A program made the translations under genes and the position numbers. From assembly GCA_963807015.1 (NCBI GenBank), contig CAWEAS010000012.1:124001-188000 (forward strand): a DNA stretch of 64,000 bases, in the 5' to 3' direction. The DNA is from JAJPKK01 sp963807015. Lineage in GTDB: Bacteria; Pseudomonadota; Alphaproteobacteria; Rhizobiales; Xanthobacteraceae. The notes below the pieces were generated by a model that saw nothing but the letters and a program-made list of their open reading frames with translations, was not told the origin of the DNA and searched no databases. Of this stretch, positions 45,501 to 54,316 are shown piece after piece. Positions within the stretch are counted from its first letter, which is position 1. Every line of letters starts with the position of its first letter.

Positions 45501-45829
45501 CGCTTGAAGCGCAGCGCTCGCGCCGACTCAGTTCGCACCAGGCGATCTACGAAGCGTGCCTGTTGCGTTTCCGGCCCATCATGATGACAACGAATGCAGC
45601 GCTGTTCGGCGCCTTGCCGCTCGCGATCGGCTTCGGAGACGGCAGTGAATTGCGGCGGCCGCTCGGCATCTCGATCGTCGGCGGCTTGATCCTGAGCCAG
45701 ATGCTGACGCTCTATACCACGCCCGTAATTTACCTCTATCTCGACCGTTTTGGACACTGGGTGCGCGACATGCTTCACCGCGAGCGGCCCCGCTCCTTGC
45801 CCAATGCCCCGCTGGTACCCGGCGAATGA
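42539..45829 (+). CDS. mdtC: RND efflux permease, MdtC-like, with a low-complexity insertion
   Basis: 1096 residues. It begins NPSTPFIRRPVATILLTFGV, has TGFVVDDAIVVLENVSRHIE in TM4 and LVKKNAIMMIDFALEAQRSR in TM10, and ends with a short cytoplasmic tail. Compared with the usual length (about 1025-1045) it carries an Ala/Gly/Thr/Ser-rich insert at about residues 767-834 (GTVGGTQGTQAVAGTVTGSS and on to STGAAVSTSAES) between porter-domain strands. The start overlaps the end of the mdtB-like gene. The permease pair plus adaptor forms a complete MdtABC-type inner-membrane complex; such pumps export bile salts, novobiocin or siderophore-like compounds in other bacteria. Confidence 0.92.
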   Translation: MNPSTPFIRRPVATILLTFGVAAAGMVAFFQLPVSPLPQVDYPTISVQAQLPGASPDVVATTVATPLERHLGQIADVTEMTSSSTVGSTRINLQFGLNRDINGAARDVQAAINAAHADLPTSLRTNPTYKKVNPADAPILIIALTSDTLRPGELYDAASTVLSQKLSQIEGIGEVTVGGSSLPAVRVELNPHALFKYGIGLEDIRAALASANAHSPKGSIEVGDKHYQIYDNDQANVADQYRPLVVAYRNGAAVRLADVGEVTDSVENIRNAGISNGKPSVLVILYRAPGANIIDTVDRVMALLPQLKASISPAIDLLPAVDRSITIRASLQEVERTLMISVVLVIIVTFLFLRNVRATLVPSIAVPVSLIGTFAIMYLLGYSLDNISLMALTVATGFVVDDAIVVLENVSRHIEAGMSRVQAAIKGAGEVCFTVMSMSISLIAVFIPILLMGGIVGRLFREFAVTLSVSIMVSLAVSLATTPMMCALLLKRQEHGHESRFQRVSEGIFDAMLRGYDRTLRWALDHPLLVVLTLFATIAVNVLLYIEVPKGIFPQQDTGRIVGNIQADQSISFQLMRQKMQQFQEIVRQDPAIDTVVGFTGGGQTNAGFFFISLKPMSQRDVSADQVIARLRGKLAQVPGATLFLRAVQDINIGGRAANALYQYTLQADSVNDLFTWAPRVLAAMQQMPELVDVNYDQQNKGLETDLEIDRDTAARLGITVAQIDNTLYDAYGQRQVSTIYNARNQYHVIMEVAPQYWQNPEVLDDVFVSKAGGTVGGTQGTQAVAGTVTGSSTASTAATVAADAARNLALNSIGNTGKGTASTGAAVSTSAESMVPLSAVSHFKPGSIPLAVNHQGLFVATTISFNLPVGRSLGDAVTAVNQMMTRIGAPASVRGSFQGTARVFEQSLRNEPYLILAALIAVYIVLGVLYESYIHPITILSTLPSAGVGAVLALIVCNTEFSLISLIGVILLIGLVKKNAIMMIDFALEAQRSRRLSSHQAIYEACLLRFRPIMMTTNAALFGALPLAIGFGDGSELRRPLGISIVGGLILSQMLTLYTTPVIYLYLDRFGHWVRDMLHRERPRSLPNAPLVPGE

Positions 45830-46049
45830 ACAAAAAAGCGGGTGTACCCTGCTCGATCAAAGCACAGTCATGTGTTGCCTCATCACAACAGCAGGCCAAA
45901 ATCGCTGCCGCCGCGGCGACAATGGAGTGCTTTCCGTCTACGCTGGGCGGCTTCCGAAAGGCGGAGCACGCGAATTGTTCGGTGCCGATCATGTGATTGC
46001 CACCAACGGTGCAGTTCGATTTGGGAAAAATATTTCGGTAGGACAATTG

Positions 46050-46066
46050 ACCCCAAAGCGGGGTCG
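46050..46066. promoter_or_regulatory. short inverted repeat before the NodT-type gene
   Basis: GACCCC and GGGGTC arms are separated by AAAGC, 62 bases before the ATG of the outer-membrane lipoprotein gene, in the 298-base gap after mdtC. It could be an operator or a weak terminator; no T-run follows. The rest of the gap shows no gene. Confidence 0.3.
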
Positions 46067-46127
46067 GGCGGTGTCAAACTCCGGCTTCGCGCAAGAGGCT
46101 GGATACGATGTGCGGCGGGGGAGTGGG

Positions 46128-47627
46128 ATGCGTCGGTACCAACGGGACATCCGCCCTTGCGGGGCCCCGCGTACGAGAGGTGCGCGCGCAGCGCGAGCGG
46201 TGGGAATGTGCGCCCTCGCGCTCGTGCTGACGGGCTGCCTCGAAACCGACCGGCCAAGCCTGAGCCTCGACATCCCGGAGCGTTATCAGCAGGCACAGGG
46301 CGCGCCCGAGGCGGCCGTACCGCAACTCGATTGGTGGCGCAGCTTTCGCTCACCCGAATTGACATCATTGATGGAGCAGGCGAGCGTCGCCAACTTCGAT
46401 ATTGCGGTCGCTATTGCCCAAATCGTTCAGGCGGATGCTCAGGTGCGCATCGCGGGCGCGCCGCTCCTGCCGACCCTTGATTTCACCCCAAGCGACACAG
46501 TCAGCAAAGCATCGCAACAGCTCAGCAGCGGCTCGGTGGGAAGCGGAGGAAGAACCGGCGGCAGCACCGGCTCCCCCTTCAGCAGGCTCTATAACAACTC
46601 CCTGACGGCAAGCTATATCGTCGACTTCTGGGGCAAGAACCGCGCGGCCATGGATGCCGCCGTCGAGACCTCGGTCGCAAGCCGTTTCAACCGCGAGGTC
46701 GTGGCTCTCACGACACTCTCCACCGTAGCCAACACCTATTTCAACATCTTGGGTGCAGAGGATCGGCTGCGGATCGCGCGCCGCAACCTTAACGACGCCA
46801 GCCGTATTCTCTTTCTGATCAGGCAGCAATTCGGCGCTGGAACCGCCTCGGACCTAAACCTCGCGCAGCAGGAGGCTTTGGTCGAGCAGGTGCGTGCTGC
46901 CATTCCCCCGCTCGAAGAGATTCGATTGCAGAACACCGCCGCCCTCGCGGTCCTCGTCGGCAAGCCGCCCGAGCGGTTCGGCACCCGCAGCAAAGGTATG
47001 GCATCGATTACGATCCCTCGCGTCACGCCGGGGTTGCCGTCCGAGATCCTCAACCGGCGACCGGATGTGCGCCAGGCCGAACAGCTGCTCAAATCTGCCG
47101 ATTACAGTGTCGAGTCCGCGCGCGCCGCGTTTTTCCCGACGATCCAACTGACCGGGCAGCTCGGGTTCGAGAGTGCCGCGCTACGCGCCCTGTTCGGACC
47201 GGGAGCCTGGTTCTACACTGCCGCAGCAAGCCTGACGCAACCCATATTCGATGGCGGGATGTTGCTCGGCCAGTTGGAGTTGCAACGCGGTCTGCAGGCG
47301 CAATACCTGCAAGCCTACCGCAAATCGGTCCTGTCCGCCTTTTCCAACGTCGAGCAAGCCCTGATTGCGGTCGAGCAGACAACTGCAGCGGAAATCATTC
47401 AACAAAAGGTCGTCTCGAGCTCGCGCCGGGCCTTCGTTCTCTCTGAGCAGCAGATGACGGCGGGAACTGTCAACATGGTGACGCTCCTGCAGGTTGAGCA
47501 GACGCTCTTCACCGCCGAGGATCAGCTTGCTCAGGATCGCCTCTCCCGCCTGCTCGCAGTCATCAGTCTTTTCCAAGCGCTCGGCGGCGGTTGGCCACCG
47601 CCCGCCATTCCGGGCGGCCCGGCATAG
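46128..47627 (+). CDS. NodT-family efflux outer-membrane lipoprotein
   Basis: 499 residues from the ATG at 46128 after GGGGGAG; the frame is open upstream but not protein-like. A lipobox (ALALVLTGC) gives a lipidated Cys. Two outer-membrane-efflux halves follow: SFRSPELTSLMEQASVANFD, then ASYIVDFWGKNRAAMDAAVE, LPSEILNRRPDVRQAEQLLK and AFFPTIQLTGQLGFESAALR. It is the probable exit channel for the MdtABC-type pump just upstream. The 298-base gap and the hairpin suggest separate or attenuated expression. Confidence 0.92.
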   Translation: MRRYQRDIRPCGAPRTRGARAARAVGMCALALVLTGCLETDRPSLSLDIPERYQQAQGAPEAAVPQLDWWRSFRSPELTSLMEQASVANFDIAVAIAQIVQADAQVRIAGAPLLPTLDFTPSDTVSKASQQLSSGSVGSGGRTGGSTGSPFSRLYNNSLTASYIVDFWGKNRAAMDAAVETSVASRFNREVVALTTLSTVANTYFNILGAEDRLRIARRNLNDASRILFLIRQQFGAGTASDLNLAQQEALVEQVRAAIPPLEEIRLQNTAALAVLVGKPPERFGTRSKGMASITIPRVTPGLPSEILNRRPDVRQAEQLLKSADYSVESARAAFFPTIQLTGQLGFESAALRALFGPGAWFYTAAASLTQPIFDGGMLLGQLELQRGLQAQYLQAYRKSVLSAFSNVEQALIAVEQTTAAEIIQQKVVSSSRRAFVLSEQQMTAGTVNMVTLLQVEQTLFTAEDQLAQDRLSRLLAVISLFQALGGGWPPPAIPGGPA

Positions 47628-47791
47628 AATAGTCGTCCCTACCCGGAAGGGGGGGACCATTTGGCCAAACCTTAGCCCACTGCATCATCCTCTCCTCCTG
47701 CCACTGTTCTGCCGATCCTTGCGGCGTTCCGTGCTTTTCGTCATGCTGTGCACCGTGGCGTTTTACGCCGCCAAAGAGGGAGGAAAGCGAC

Positions 47792-49255
47792 ATGCACCAC
47801 GACGCACGAACTGTGCGCGTCCGGAGCGCGCGCATCAAACGGCGCGACTTCATCGCAACTGCGGCAGCGTCACTCGTCGCCGCGGCCGGAGCGGGTCGCA
47901 TCGGGACTTGGCCTGCTTTCGCCCAAGTCGGTGCCGAGCGGACGCTGCTCAAGGGCGGCGTGGTTCTCACCTTCGATCCAGCAATCGGTGACTTCGAAAG
48001 AGCCGACGTCTTGATTGAAGGTCGCAGGATTGCGGCGGTTCAACCCAACATCTCCGCCACGGCGAACACGATTGACGCTTCGCAGATGGTCGTGCTGCCG
48101 GGCTTTATCGACACGCATCATCATTTTTATCAGGGCGCGTTGCGCAACGTGCTGGCGAACGGACTGCTGTCGGATTATTTCCGCGACATTTCGGGTGCTG
48201 CGACCGAACAATTTCGTCCGGAAGACGCCTATATCGGCAATCTGATCGGGGCGCTCCGCTCGATCGACGCCGGAATCACGACGATCACTGATGTATCGCA
48301 GGTGTCGAACACACCCGCGCACAGCGACGCCTTGATCAAGGGCCTGAAGGATTCTGGCATCCGCGCGATCTATGGTTATTCGCGCGGCTCAGGTGCGGCC
48401 CAGAAATGGCCGGACGACGTTGAACGCCTGCAGAAGCAATATTTCTCGTCGTCCGACCAACTCGTCACACTCGCGCTCGGCACCGGCATCGACAAGGATC
48501 AATGGCTTGTCGCCCGAAAATATGGACTACGCATCTGGACCCACGTCGTCGGGGCGAATCGCGGACTTGGCCCGGATCAGGTGATGAAGCTCGGTGATGC
48601 CGGGCTGATGGGACCCGACAACGTCTACATCCATTGGACAAACGGCACCGACGAGCAGATGCGCCGGGTCAAAGACACCGGCGGATGGCTCTCTATCGCC
48701 TGTCCGATCGAGATGGCGATGCGCCACGGCATGCCGCCGATCCAGCAGGCCCTCGATGCCGGCATCAGGCCAAGCCTGTCGAGCGATGTCGAGACGACGA
48801 TGGCCGCCGATATGTTCACGCAGATGCGTTCCGTTTTCATCTTGCAACGTGCCCTCGTTAACGAGCGCTCGATCAAGGGCGAGCAGAATGTGCCGCCGCT
48901 TCTCACGTCGCGCGATCTCATCGAGTTTGCGACCGTGCAGGGCGCGCGCGCTGACGGCATGGACCGGAAGATTGGCACCCTGACGCCAGGCAAGGAGGCC
49001 GACATCATCATGCTGCGGACCGATCTCACGAACACCCTCCCCTTTAATAACGCCTACGGTGCGATCGTCACGGCGATGGACACCAGCAACGTGGATACGG
49101 TTTTCATCGCGGGGCAAGCAAAGAAGCGTAGCGGCAAGCTCGTTGGCGTCGATCTTCCCCATGTCCAACGCGAAGCGGCGGCCTCCCGCGATTATCTCGT
49201 CGGCAAGTTGGGCTGGCCTCGTTCCGTGATCGACACCAGCCGCTCAGGTCATTGA
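47792..49255 (+). CDS. Tat-exported amidohydrolase
   Basis: 487 residues. A twin-arginine signal (KRRDFIATAAASLVAAAGAG) precedes the metal-dependent hydrolase fold: GVVLTFDPAIGDFERADVLI, the metal site GFIDTHHHFYQGALR, further His residues in LRIWTHVVGANRG and NVYIHWTNG, and the Asp in RPSLSSDVETTMAADMF. GTLTPGKEADIIMLRTDLTN is the C-terminal composite strand. It resembles the cytosine-deaminase/chlorohydrolase branch that deaminates or hydrolyses heterocycles, here placed outside the cytoplasm, which is unusual. A binding-protein gene follows by 39 bases. Confidence 0.88.
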   Translation: MHHDARTVRVRSARIKRRDFIATAAASLVAAAGAGRIGTWPAFAQVGAERTLLKGGVVLTFDPAIGDFERADVLIEGRRIAAVQPNISATANTIDASQMVVLPGFIDTHHHFYQGALRNVLANGLLSDYFRDISGAATEQFRPEDAYIGNLIGALRSIDAGITTITDVSQVSNTPAHSDALIKGLKDSGIRAIYGYSRGSGAAQKWPDDVERLQKQYFSSSDQLVTLALGTGIDKDQWLVARKYGLRIWTHVVGANRGLGPDQVMKLGDAGLMGPDNVYIHWTNGTDEQMRRVKDTGGWLSIACPIEMAMRHGMPPIQQALDAGIRPSLSSDVETTMAADMFTQMRSVFILQRALVNERSIKGEQNVPPLLTSRDLIEFATVQGARADGMDRKIGTLTPGKEADIIMLRTDLTNTLPFNNAYGAIVTAMDTSNVDTVFIAGQAKKRSGKLVGVDLPHVQREAAASRDYLVGKLGWPRSVIDTSRSGH

Positions 49256-49294
49256 CGTGATAGCGGCACACGTCGCCGTCAAAAAGGGACGATC

Positions 49295-50050
49295 ATGATC
49301 AGCAATGCGATCCGTCTGTTGGTGGGCCTCGTCGCCACTGCAACGCTAGTTGGTTTCGCGAACGGAGCCGAACTCAAAGTCATCGGCTCCCCGGGCACCC
49401 GTGCACCCTACACCTTGCTCATACCCGGTTTCGAGGACACAACCGGAAATAAGGTCACGACCAGCTGGGGTGGCGTTAACGAGATCACGAAGCGTGTTAC
49501 TGACGGCGAAATCGCGGATGTCGTCATGCTTCCCGCGGCTCAGATCGATGAACTGATCAAGCTTGGCAAAATCGTTCCCGACACCCGAGTAGATGTGGCG
49601 CGCTCCGGCGTCGGCGTTGCCGTCCGCACCGGTACCCCGAAGATCGATATCAGTTCTGCCGAGTCCATCAAGAAGGTGCTGCTGGCGGCGAAATCGATCG
49701 CGTATTCCAGCGGGCCAAGCGGTATTTACATCGCCAGCTTGATCCGGAAATGGGGCATCGCTGATCAGGTCAAATCCAAGACCGTCGCTGTGGCGCCCAA
49801 TACACCAATCGGCGAAGTCGTAGCACGTGGCGACGCCGAAATCGGCTTCCAACAGGTGAGTGAATTGCTGCCAGTTAAAGGCATTGATTATCTCGGGCCG
49901 CTGCCGCCGGAGCTACAGGCGATCACGACGTTTTCGGCCGGCGTCCACAAGCAAGCGGCCGCACCGGATGCTGCACGCGCCCTATTGAAATTTATGACCG
50001 CGCCCGAGGCTGCTTCGATCATCCGCAAAACGGGGATGGAGCCCGGCTGA
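49295..50050 (+). CDS. periplasmic substrate-binding protein (ModA-like type 2)
   Basis: 251 residues. A signal peptide (LLVGLVATATLVGFANGAEL) precedes KVIGSPGTRAPYTLLIPGFE, GEIADVVMLPAAQIDELIKL, SSGPSGIYIASLIRKWGIAD and the closing strand APEAASIIRKTGMEPG. This matches the ModA / accessory-colonisation-factor AcfC-like group of type 2 solute-binding proteins. No permease or ATPase genes are near. It directly follows the exported amidohydrolase gene, so it may bind that enzyme's substrate or product. Confidence 0.85.
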   Translation: MISNAIRLLVGLVATATLVGFANGAELKVIGSPGTRAPYTLLIPGFEDTTGNKVTTSWGGVNEITKRVTDGEIADVVMLPAAQIDELIKLGKIVPDTRVDVARSGVGVAVRTGTPKIDISSAESIKKVLLAAKSIAYSSGPSGIYIASLIRKWGIADQVKSKTVAVAPNTPIGEVVARGDAEIGFQQVSELLPVKGIDYLGPLPPELQAITTFSAGVHKQAAAPDAARALLKFMTAPEAASIIRKTGMEPG

Positions 50051-50238
50051 TTTGCCGAGGCTTGAGTAGGCAAGGCCGATCGGCCCGTCGTGACACCATG
50101 AACCTGGCAGGCCGACACAGCGACTAATTTGGATCACCGGTCGCGCGGGGACCGGCAGACGCCACGTGATTTCGATTGCGCCGATAGCGTCACGGCAGCG
50201 GCGCGGCGTCGTGCTGTTCATTCATGAGGATCAATCAC

Positions 50239-52314
50239 ATGGATCGGATTTTGCAATTGCTGGGCGATGCCGGAAACATCGGTGCCTGGCTCGTCGTCCT
50301 TGGCGTTCTTATCGTCCTGCTCGTCATTTGGCGATCGACGTGGACTATTGGACCAACTGAGGTTGGCCTCGTGCGCAAGCGCTTCAGCTTCCGCAAGAAT
50401 CAGAACGGAGGTCCGGTCGCCTTCAACGGCGAAGCCGGATATCAGGCCGACCTGCTGATGGCCGGGTTGCGATTCAAGCTGTGGCCACTCTACACCGTGA
50501 CCCGCCATCCAATGGTCCAAATTCCGGCTGGGCACATCGGTGTTGTGGTCGCGCAGGTCGGCGAACCGTTGCCGATCGGTTCGAAGTCGGCCGACTTCAA
50601 GACCGAGTTCGGCAACTTCCAGGATATCCGCGCCTTCGTGCGCAACGGTGGTCAGAAGGGCGTGCAGCGCCTGGTCCTGCCGCCCGGCACCGTTGCGCCT
50701 ATTCATCCGGTCGGCTTCATCGTGATCGGCAAGACGCGGGTCTACGGTATCCCGGTCGCCGAGGAATATGCGCGCATCGCGCGCACCGAAGGTCTGTCGC
50801 CGCAATCGTTCGGATTGCAGCCGGAACAACTCAACGTCGTCCGCATCGAGCCCCGAAAGTTCGAGGATCGCGATGGCAAGGGCAAGATCGTCGACATGAT
50901 CGGCATCGTGACGACACTCGAAGGCATTCCGCTACCCAAGGGCGCGATAGCCAACCGTCTCGGCGACTTCAACGACATCACTGAACTTGAATTGCGCCAA
51001 AGCACCAAGGACAGCGATCTCGTCGAGGCCATTTTGTCGGTCAAGAACGAGGTCCACAACAACTATCAGGACTTCCAAACCTTCCTCGACAAGGGCGGCC
51101 GGATCGGTCTCCAACACGATCCACTGCTCTACGGCGCCTACAACCTCAACCCATTTCTGGTGAGCGTCGAGATGGTACCGATGCTCGTCGTCAATCAGGG
51201 CGAGGTCGCCGTGGTCAAGGCGTATGTCGGCCTCGCCACCGAAGACACCTCGGGCGCGGAGTTCAAATTCGGCTCACTGGTTCGGCCAGGCCATCGCGGT
51301 ATCTGGGAAGAGCCGCTGCGAACCGGCAAGTACGCGATAAATCCGAGGTGCTACAACGTCGAGATCGTTCCGACCTTCATTTTGACGCTGAACTGGGCCG
51401 ACGCGAACTCGTCTGCCCATAATCTGGATCGCGATCTCAAGCAGATTGTCGCAAAGTCGAAGGAAGGCTTCGTGTTCAACATCGACCTTCAAGTCCAAAT
51501 CCATGTGCCTGACACCGAAGCTCCGAAGGTGATCTCGATCGTCGGCACCATGTTCAACCTCGTCAACGAGGTGCTGCAGGCGGCGGTCGGCAATCACTTC
51601 CGCGACAAGTTGCAAAGCATGCCGGCGATCGACTTCATCGAAAAGCGTCAGGATGTCCAGCAGCAGGCACAGGAGCACATCGCCTCAAAGCTCCAGGAAT
51701 ACAGAGTCGAAACGCGCGGCGTTTACATTCAGGATGTGGTGTTTCCGACTCAGCTTGTCGAAGTTCTCACCGCGCGAGAAGTCGCCAATCAGCAGCGCGC
51801 AACTTACAATGCCGAGAAGGAGGCGCAGGACAAGCGGCTCGATCTCGAAGCTTCGCGCGGCAAGGCGGACATGCAGTCCGAGCTCGCCAAGTCGACGGTC
51901 GGCATCGATATCGCGAAGAACAAAGCGTCCGCCGTCCAGGCTGAAGCGGACGGCGAATCCTATCGCCTTGAGAAAGTCGGCCGGGCGAGTGCGGTGAAAA
52001 CCGAAGCCGAAGGCCTCGCGATTGCAAAGGGCCTCGAAGCGCAGCAGTTCGCGATCGGCAAGGAGCAGACCATGGCAGTCAACATCGCCAAGGAACTTGC
52101 GTCCGGCGCGCAGCGGTTCATGCCGCAGAACCTCGCCCTCACGATCGGAGAAGGAGGCAGCGTCTCAAGCTTCAACGGCCTCGTTCCATTGATCATGCGA
52201 TTTCTGCAAAGTCGTGAATCGCCCGCGAACCCAGCTTCGAGCCCATCGCAACCGGCGGCCACTCCGTTACCGGCGCCGCCGACTAACTCCGGCCGACCGA
52301 GACCTCAATCGTAA
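50239..52314 (+). CDS. SPFH (band 7 / flotillin-like) membrane protein
   Basis: 691 residues from the ATG at 50239, with GAGGA nine bases upstream; the ATG at 50224 is an alternative. One N-terminal membrane segment (IGAWLVVLGVLIVLLVIW) is followed by an SPFH domain (PTEVGLVRKRF, VQIPAGHIGVVVAQVGEPLP, QAAVGNHFRDKLQSMPAIDF). A long charged coiled coil rich in Ala, Glu and Lys follows (about 515-620: TAREVANQQRATYNAEKEAQ, AEADGESYRLEKVGRASAVK), then a Pro/Ser-rich tail. Flotillin-like proteins organise membrane domains. A YqiK-like role is plausible, but the partner is unknown. Confidence 0.87.
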   Translation: MDRILQLLGDAGNIGAWLVVLGVLIVLLVIWRSTWTIGPTEVGLVRKRFSFRKNQNGGPVAFNGEAGYQADLLMAGLRFKLWPLYTVTRHPMVQIPAGHIGVVVAQVGEPLPIGSKSADFKTEFGNFQDIRAFVRNGGQKGVQRLVLPPGTVAPIHPVGFIVIGKTRVYGIPVAEEYARIARTEGLSPQSFGLQPEQLNVVRIEPRKFEDRDGKGKIVDMIGIVTTLEGIPLPKGAIANRLGDFNDITELELRQSTKDSDLVEAILSVKNEVHNNYQDFQTFLDKGGRIGLQHDPLLYGAYNLNPFLVSVEMVPMLVVNQGEVAVVKAYVGLATEDTSGAEFKFGSLVRPGHRGIWEEPLRTGKYAINPRCYNVEIVPTFILTLNWADANSSAHNLDRDLKQIVAKSKEGFVFNIDLQVQIHVPDTEAPKVISIVGTMFNLVNEVLQAAVGNHFRDKLQSMPAIDFIEKRQDVQQQAQEHIASKLQEYRVETRGVYIQDVVFPTQLVEVLTAREVANQQRATYNAEKEAQDKRLDLEASRGKADMQSELAKSTVGIDIAKNKASAVQAEADGESYRLEKVGRASAVKTEAEGLAIAKGLEAQQFAIGKEQTMAVNIAKELASGAQRFMPQNLALTIGEGGSVSSFNGLVPLIMRFLQSRESPANPASSPSQPAATPLPAPPTNSGRPRPQS

Positions 52315-52321
52315 TGGCAAG

Positions 52322-52352
52322 GCGCGGCGGCCACGCGATGAGGCCGCCGCGC
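52322..52352. terminator. strong GC hairpin after the SPFH gene
   Basis: An 11-bp stem (GCGCGGCGGCC and its complement) with a nine-base loop starts eight bases after the stop. No clear U-tract follows, so it may be a rho-assisted or stabilising 3' hairpin. Confidence 0.55.
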
Positions 52353-52446
52353 TGATGCGGCGTCGTTCGGGAGAAACGCCATTATCCAATGGCCGCTTAA
52401 TGCCATTGCGCAAGCGGCCCATCGCCTTTATTAATCTTCCAGGAAC

Positions 52447-52483
52447 GGCCACGTGGCGGAGTGGTTACGCAGCGGTCTGCAAA
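52447..52483 (+). repeat. 5' half of tRNA-Cys (attachment-site duplicate)
   Basis: 37 bases identical to positions 55339-55375, from the acceptor strand through the anticodon GCA and its first flanking bases. After gcaaa the sequences diverge completely, so the fragment is not a functional tRNA. It is best read as the displaced original half of the gene after integration. Confidence 0.85.
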
Positions 52484-52607
52484 GCTGCCCATTCCCCCAA
52501 TGATGCCAATGTCCGTTCCGAAAAATCCGTGAATTGGCACCCGTTATCGGACAAGTGCTTAGCAATGGTTTCGGAACGTCTTTGCTCGCCGGGGGCGTGA
52601 GGCGATT

Positions 52608-53273
52608 TTGATCGATCCGGTGATTTCAGGAGCAGTTAAGCCCATCTCAGTACCGCGCATTTCCTTCGCCGACCTGATGGAAACCGCGAGATCACTGCCG
52701 CCGGAGGTCCGCGCCGATCCGACCCGCCTGACTATCACGATGGCGGTGAGTGTGATCCGTCACTTCTTCGGCCGCGATTGGTGCGAGCAGCATATCATCC
52801 AAGACGCCGAACATCCTCGTGCGCCTGGGTTTCTCCGGTTCGACTTCACGCGGGGGTTCGAGGGCCAGCGCAAGACCTCGCGCATCCTCGACTTTGCCGA
52901 GATGCTGTTCAACCTCCAGCACATCGACGGCTTCGATGACCGCGTCAGGCAGATGCGCGGCGGACAAATCGAGGCGACGTTCGCAGAATTTGACTTCGCG
53001 CGCTTCCTCTACCTTCACGACGTCCCGTTCAAGTTCGTCACGCCCGCCCGGCACCGGAGGGACCGAGGCCTGCAACCACAGGCGGGAATGCGGCACGCTC
53101 AAAGCCAGCGGACGAGACGTCGGCGTGATCCTGATCGAGGAAGGGCTCGCGGTGCCGTTCGTGTACGAGGCGACGCGATGCCCGAAGACGCCGAGACCGT
53201 GGTGCGGTCCGCGATGATGATTGCGCCGAAGCAGAACGGCGACCATCAGCGCGCGGTGGTTCGGCCCGGGTAG
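52608..53273 (+). CDS. hypothetical protein, likely truncated by a junction near 53044
   Basis: 221 residues as read from TTG/ATG-type starts at 52608-52611. The first about 145 residues look protein-like (SFADLMETARSLPPEVRADP, FFGRDWCEQHIIQDAEHPRA, FAEFDFARFLYLHDVPFKFV). The remaining about 75 are Arg-rich and are the wrong-frame reading of a nuclease fragment. The natural protein therefore ends early. I do not recognise the family. It sits just inside the tRNA-Cys remnant island. Confidence 0.5.
   Translation: MIDPVISGAVKPISVPRISFADLMETARSLPPEVRADPTRLTITMAVSVIRHFFGRDWCEQHIIQDAEHPRAPGFLRFDFTRGFEGQRKTSRILDFAEMLFNLQHIDGFDDRVRQMRGGQIEATFAEFDFARFLYLHDVPFKFVTPARHRRDRGLQPQAGMRHAQSQRTRRRRDPDRGRARGAVRVRGDAMPEDAETVVRSAMMIAPKQNGDHQRAVVRPG
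53044..53217 (+). pseudogene. C-terminal remnant of a thermonuclease-like (SNase) protein
   Basis: In a second frame the segment reads PPGTGGTEACNHRRECGTLK, then ASGRDVGVILIEEGLAVPFV and CPKTPRPWC before a stop at 53217. This is the end of thermonuclease-family proteins with the C-terminal Cys-rich tail found in Bradyrhizobium relatives. The catalytic N-terminal part is missing. The upstream sequence belongs to another gene, so a deletion or recombination joined them. Confidence 0.65.
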
Positions 53274-53448
53274 CCGACGCGCACCCGCACACCGCGCTTA
53301 CAGCGATGCGGCTACGGCTACTTATTGTTAAGCTTGTCAACAGCGCACGACCTCGTGAAGGCGTTTTCCCGACGCTGTGGCGCAAATGTCACGGCCTTTG
53401 CCGTACTCCTATGCTACCGATGGCAAGTGCTCGGGAGGGACAGGGATT

Positions 53449-54261
53449 ATGAGGAGCAGTTTTCTGTTGAGCGTTGCGGGTCTCGCCGCTTTGATTTCGT
53501 CGTCGGCCGGAGCCGCCGACTTAGCCAGGCCCGCTCCGATGCCGTATGTGGCGCCCGTCGCTGTTGGTCCGAGTTGGACCGGATTATACATCGGCTTCAA
53601 CGGTGGCTGGGGCTGGTCGAACTATACGGTCTCTGAAGCTCCGTTTGGAGCGACGGCCATTGCGGACGTTCTTCCGCAAGCTCTCGCCAGCAGCAACAAT
53701 GGCGCCGTCTTCGGCGGGCAGATCGGCTACAACTGGCAAATCAATAGCTGGTTGATCGGCATCGAGGGCGATTGGGACGGCACGAGCATCACTGGCAACC
53801 AGGCGGTGGTGTTTCCGAGCATCCTCGGCGGCCCAGGCACCACGAATAGCTTCACGACCCACGACAACGTCACGTCGCTCGCCAGCATCCGCGGCCGCCT
53901 TGGCTACGTCTGGGGCCCCGCGATGCTCTACTTCACCGGCGGCGGCGCTTGGGAGAGCGTCGATACCAACACCACAATCAGCGCCAACACCGCGCTTGGC
54001 ATCTTTGGGCAGTCGGCAGCCGCAACCTTCACTAATACACGCTCCGGCTGGGTCCTTGGCGGCGGTGTCGAATGGATGGCATCGCCGAGCTGGCTGCTCC
54101 GGGCCGAGTACCTGCACTACGATTTCAGTGGTGCGAACACGAACACCCTCGGCATTGCCAACTGTGCCGTGCCAGGTTGCGGCGTCACAGTGACAACGGC
54201 GAGCAATAGCATTGACGTAGTCCGCTTAGGCGCGAGCTATAAGCTCGATTTGTTCCGCTAA
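53449..54261 (+). CDS. Omp25/Omp31-type small outer-membrane beta-barrel protein
   Basis: 270 residues from the ATG at 53449, with GGGAGGGA upstream. A signal peptide (FLLSVAGLAALISSSAGAAD) precedes LARPAPMPYVAPVAVGPSWT and GLYIGFNGGWGWSNYTVSE, the family lead. Barrel strands include VFGGQIGYNWQINSWLIGIE, SLASIRGRLGYVWGPAMLYF and SWLLRAEYLHYDFSGANTNT, ending DVVRLGASYKLDLFR with the C-terminal aromatic/Arg. It lies inside the tRNA-Cys remnant, so it may be cargo or a native gene captured by it. Confidence 0.88.
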   Translation: MRSSFLLSVAGLAALISSSAGAADLARPAPMPYVAPVAVGPSWTGLYIGFNGGWGWSNYTVSEAPFGATAIADVLPQALASSNNGAVFGGQIGYNWQINSWLIGIEGDWDGTSITGNQAVVFPSILGGPGTTNSFTTHDNVTSLASIRGRLGYVWGPAMLYFTGGGAWESVDTNTTISANTALGIFGQSAAATFTNTRSGWVLGGGVEWMASPSWLLRAEYLHYDFSGANTNTLGIANCAVPGCGVTVTTASNSIDVVRLGASYKLDLFR

Positions 54262-54316
54262 ACCAAATCTGTCCCCTAGGTTCTCACCGATCTCCAGGCT
54301 CAGGGGATGCGATCTT

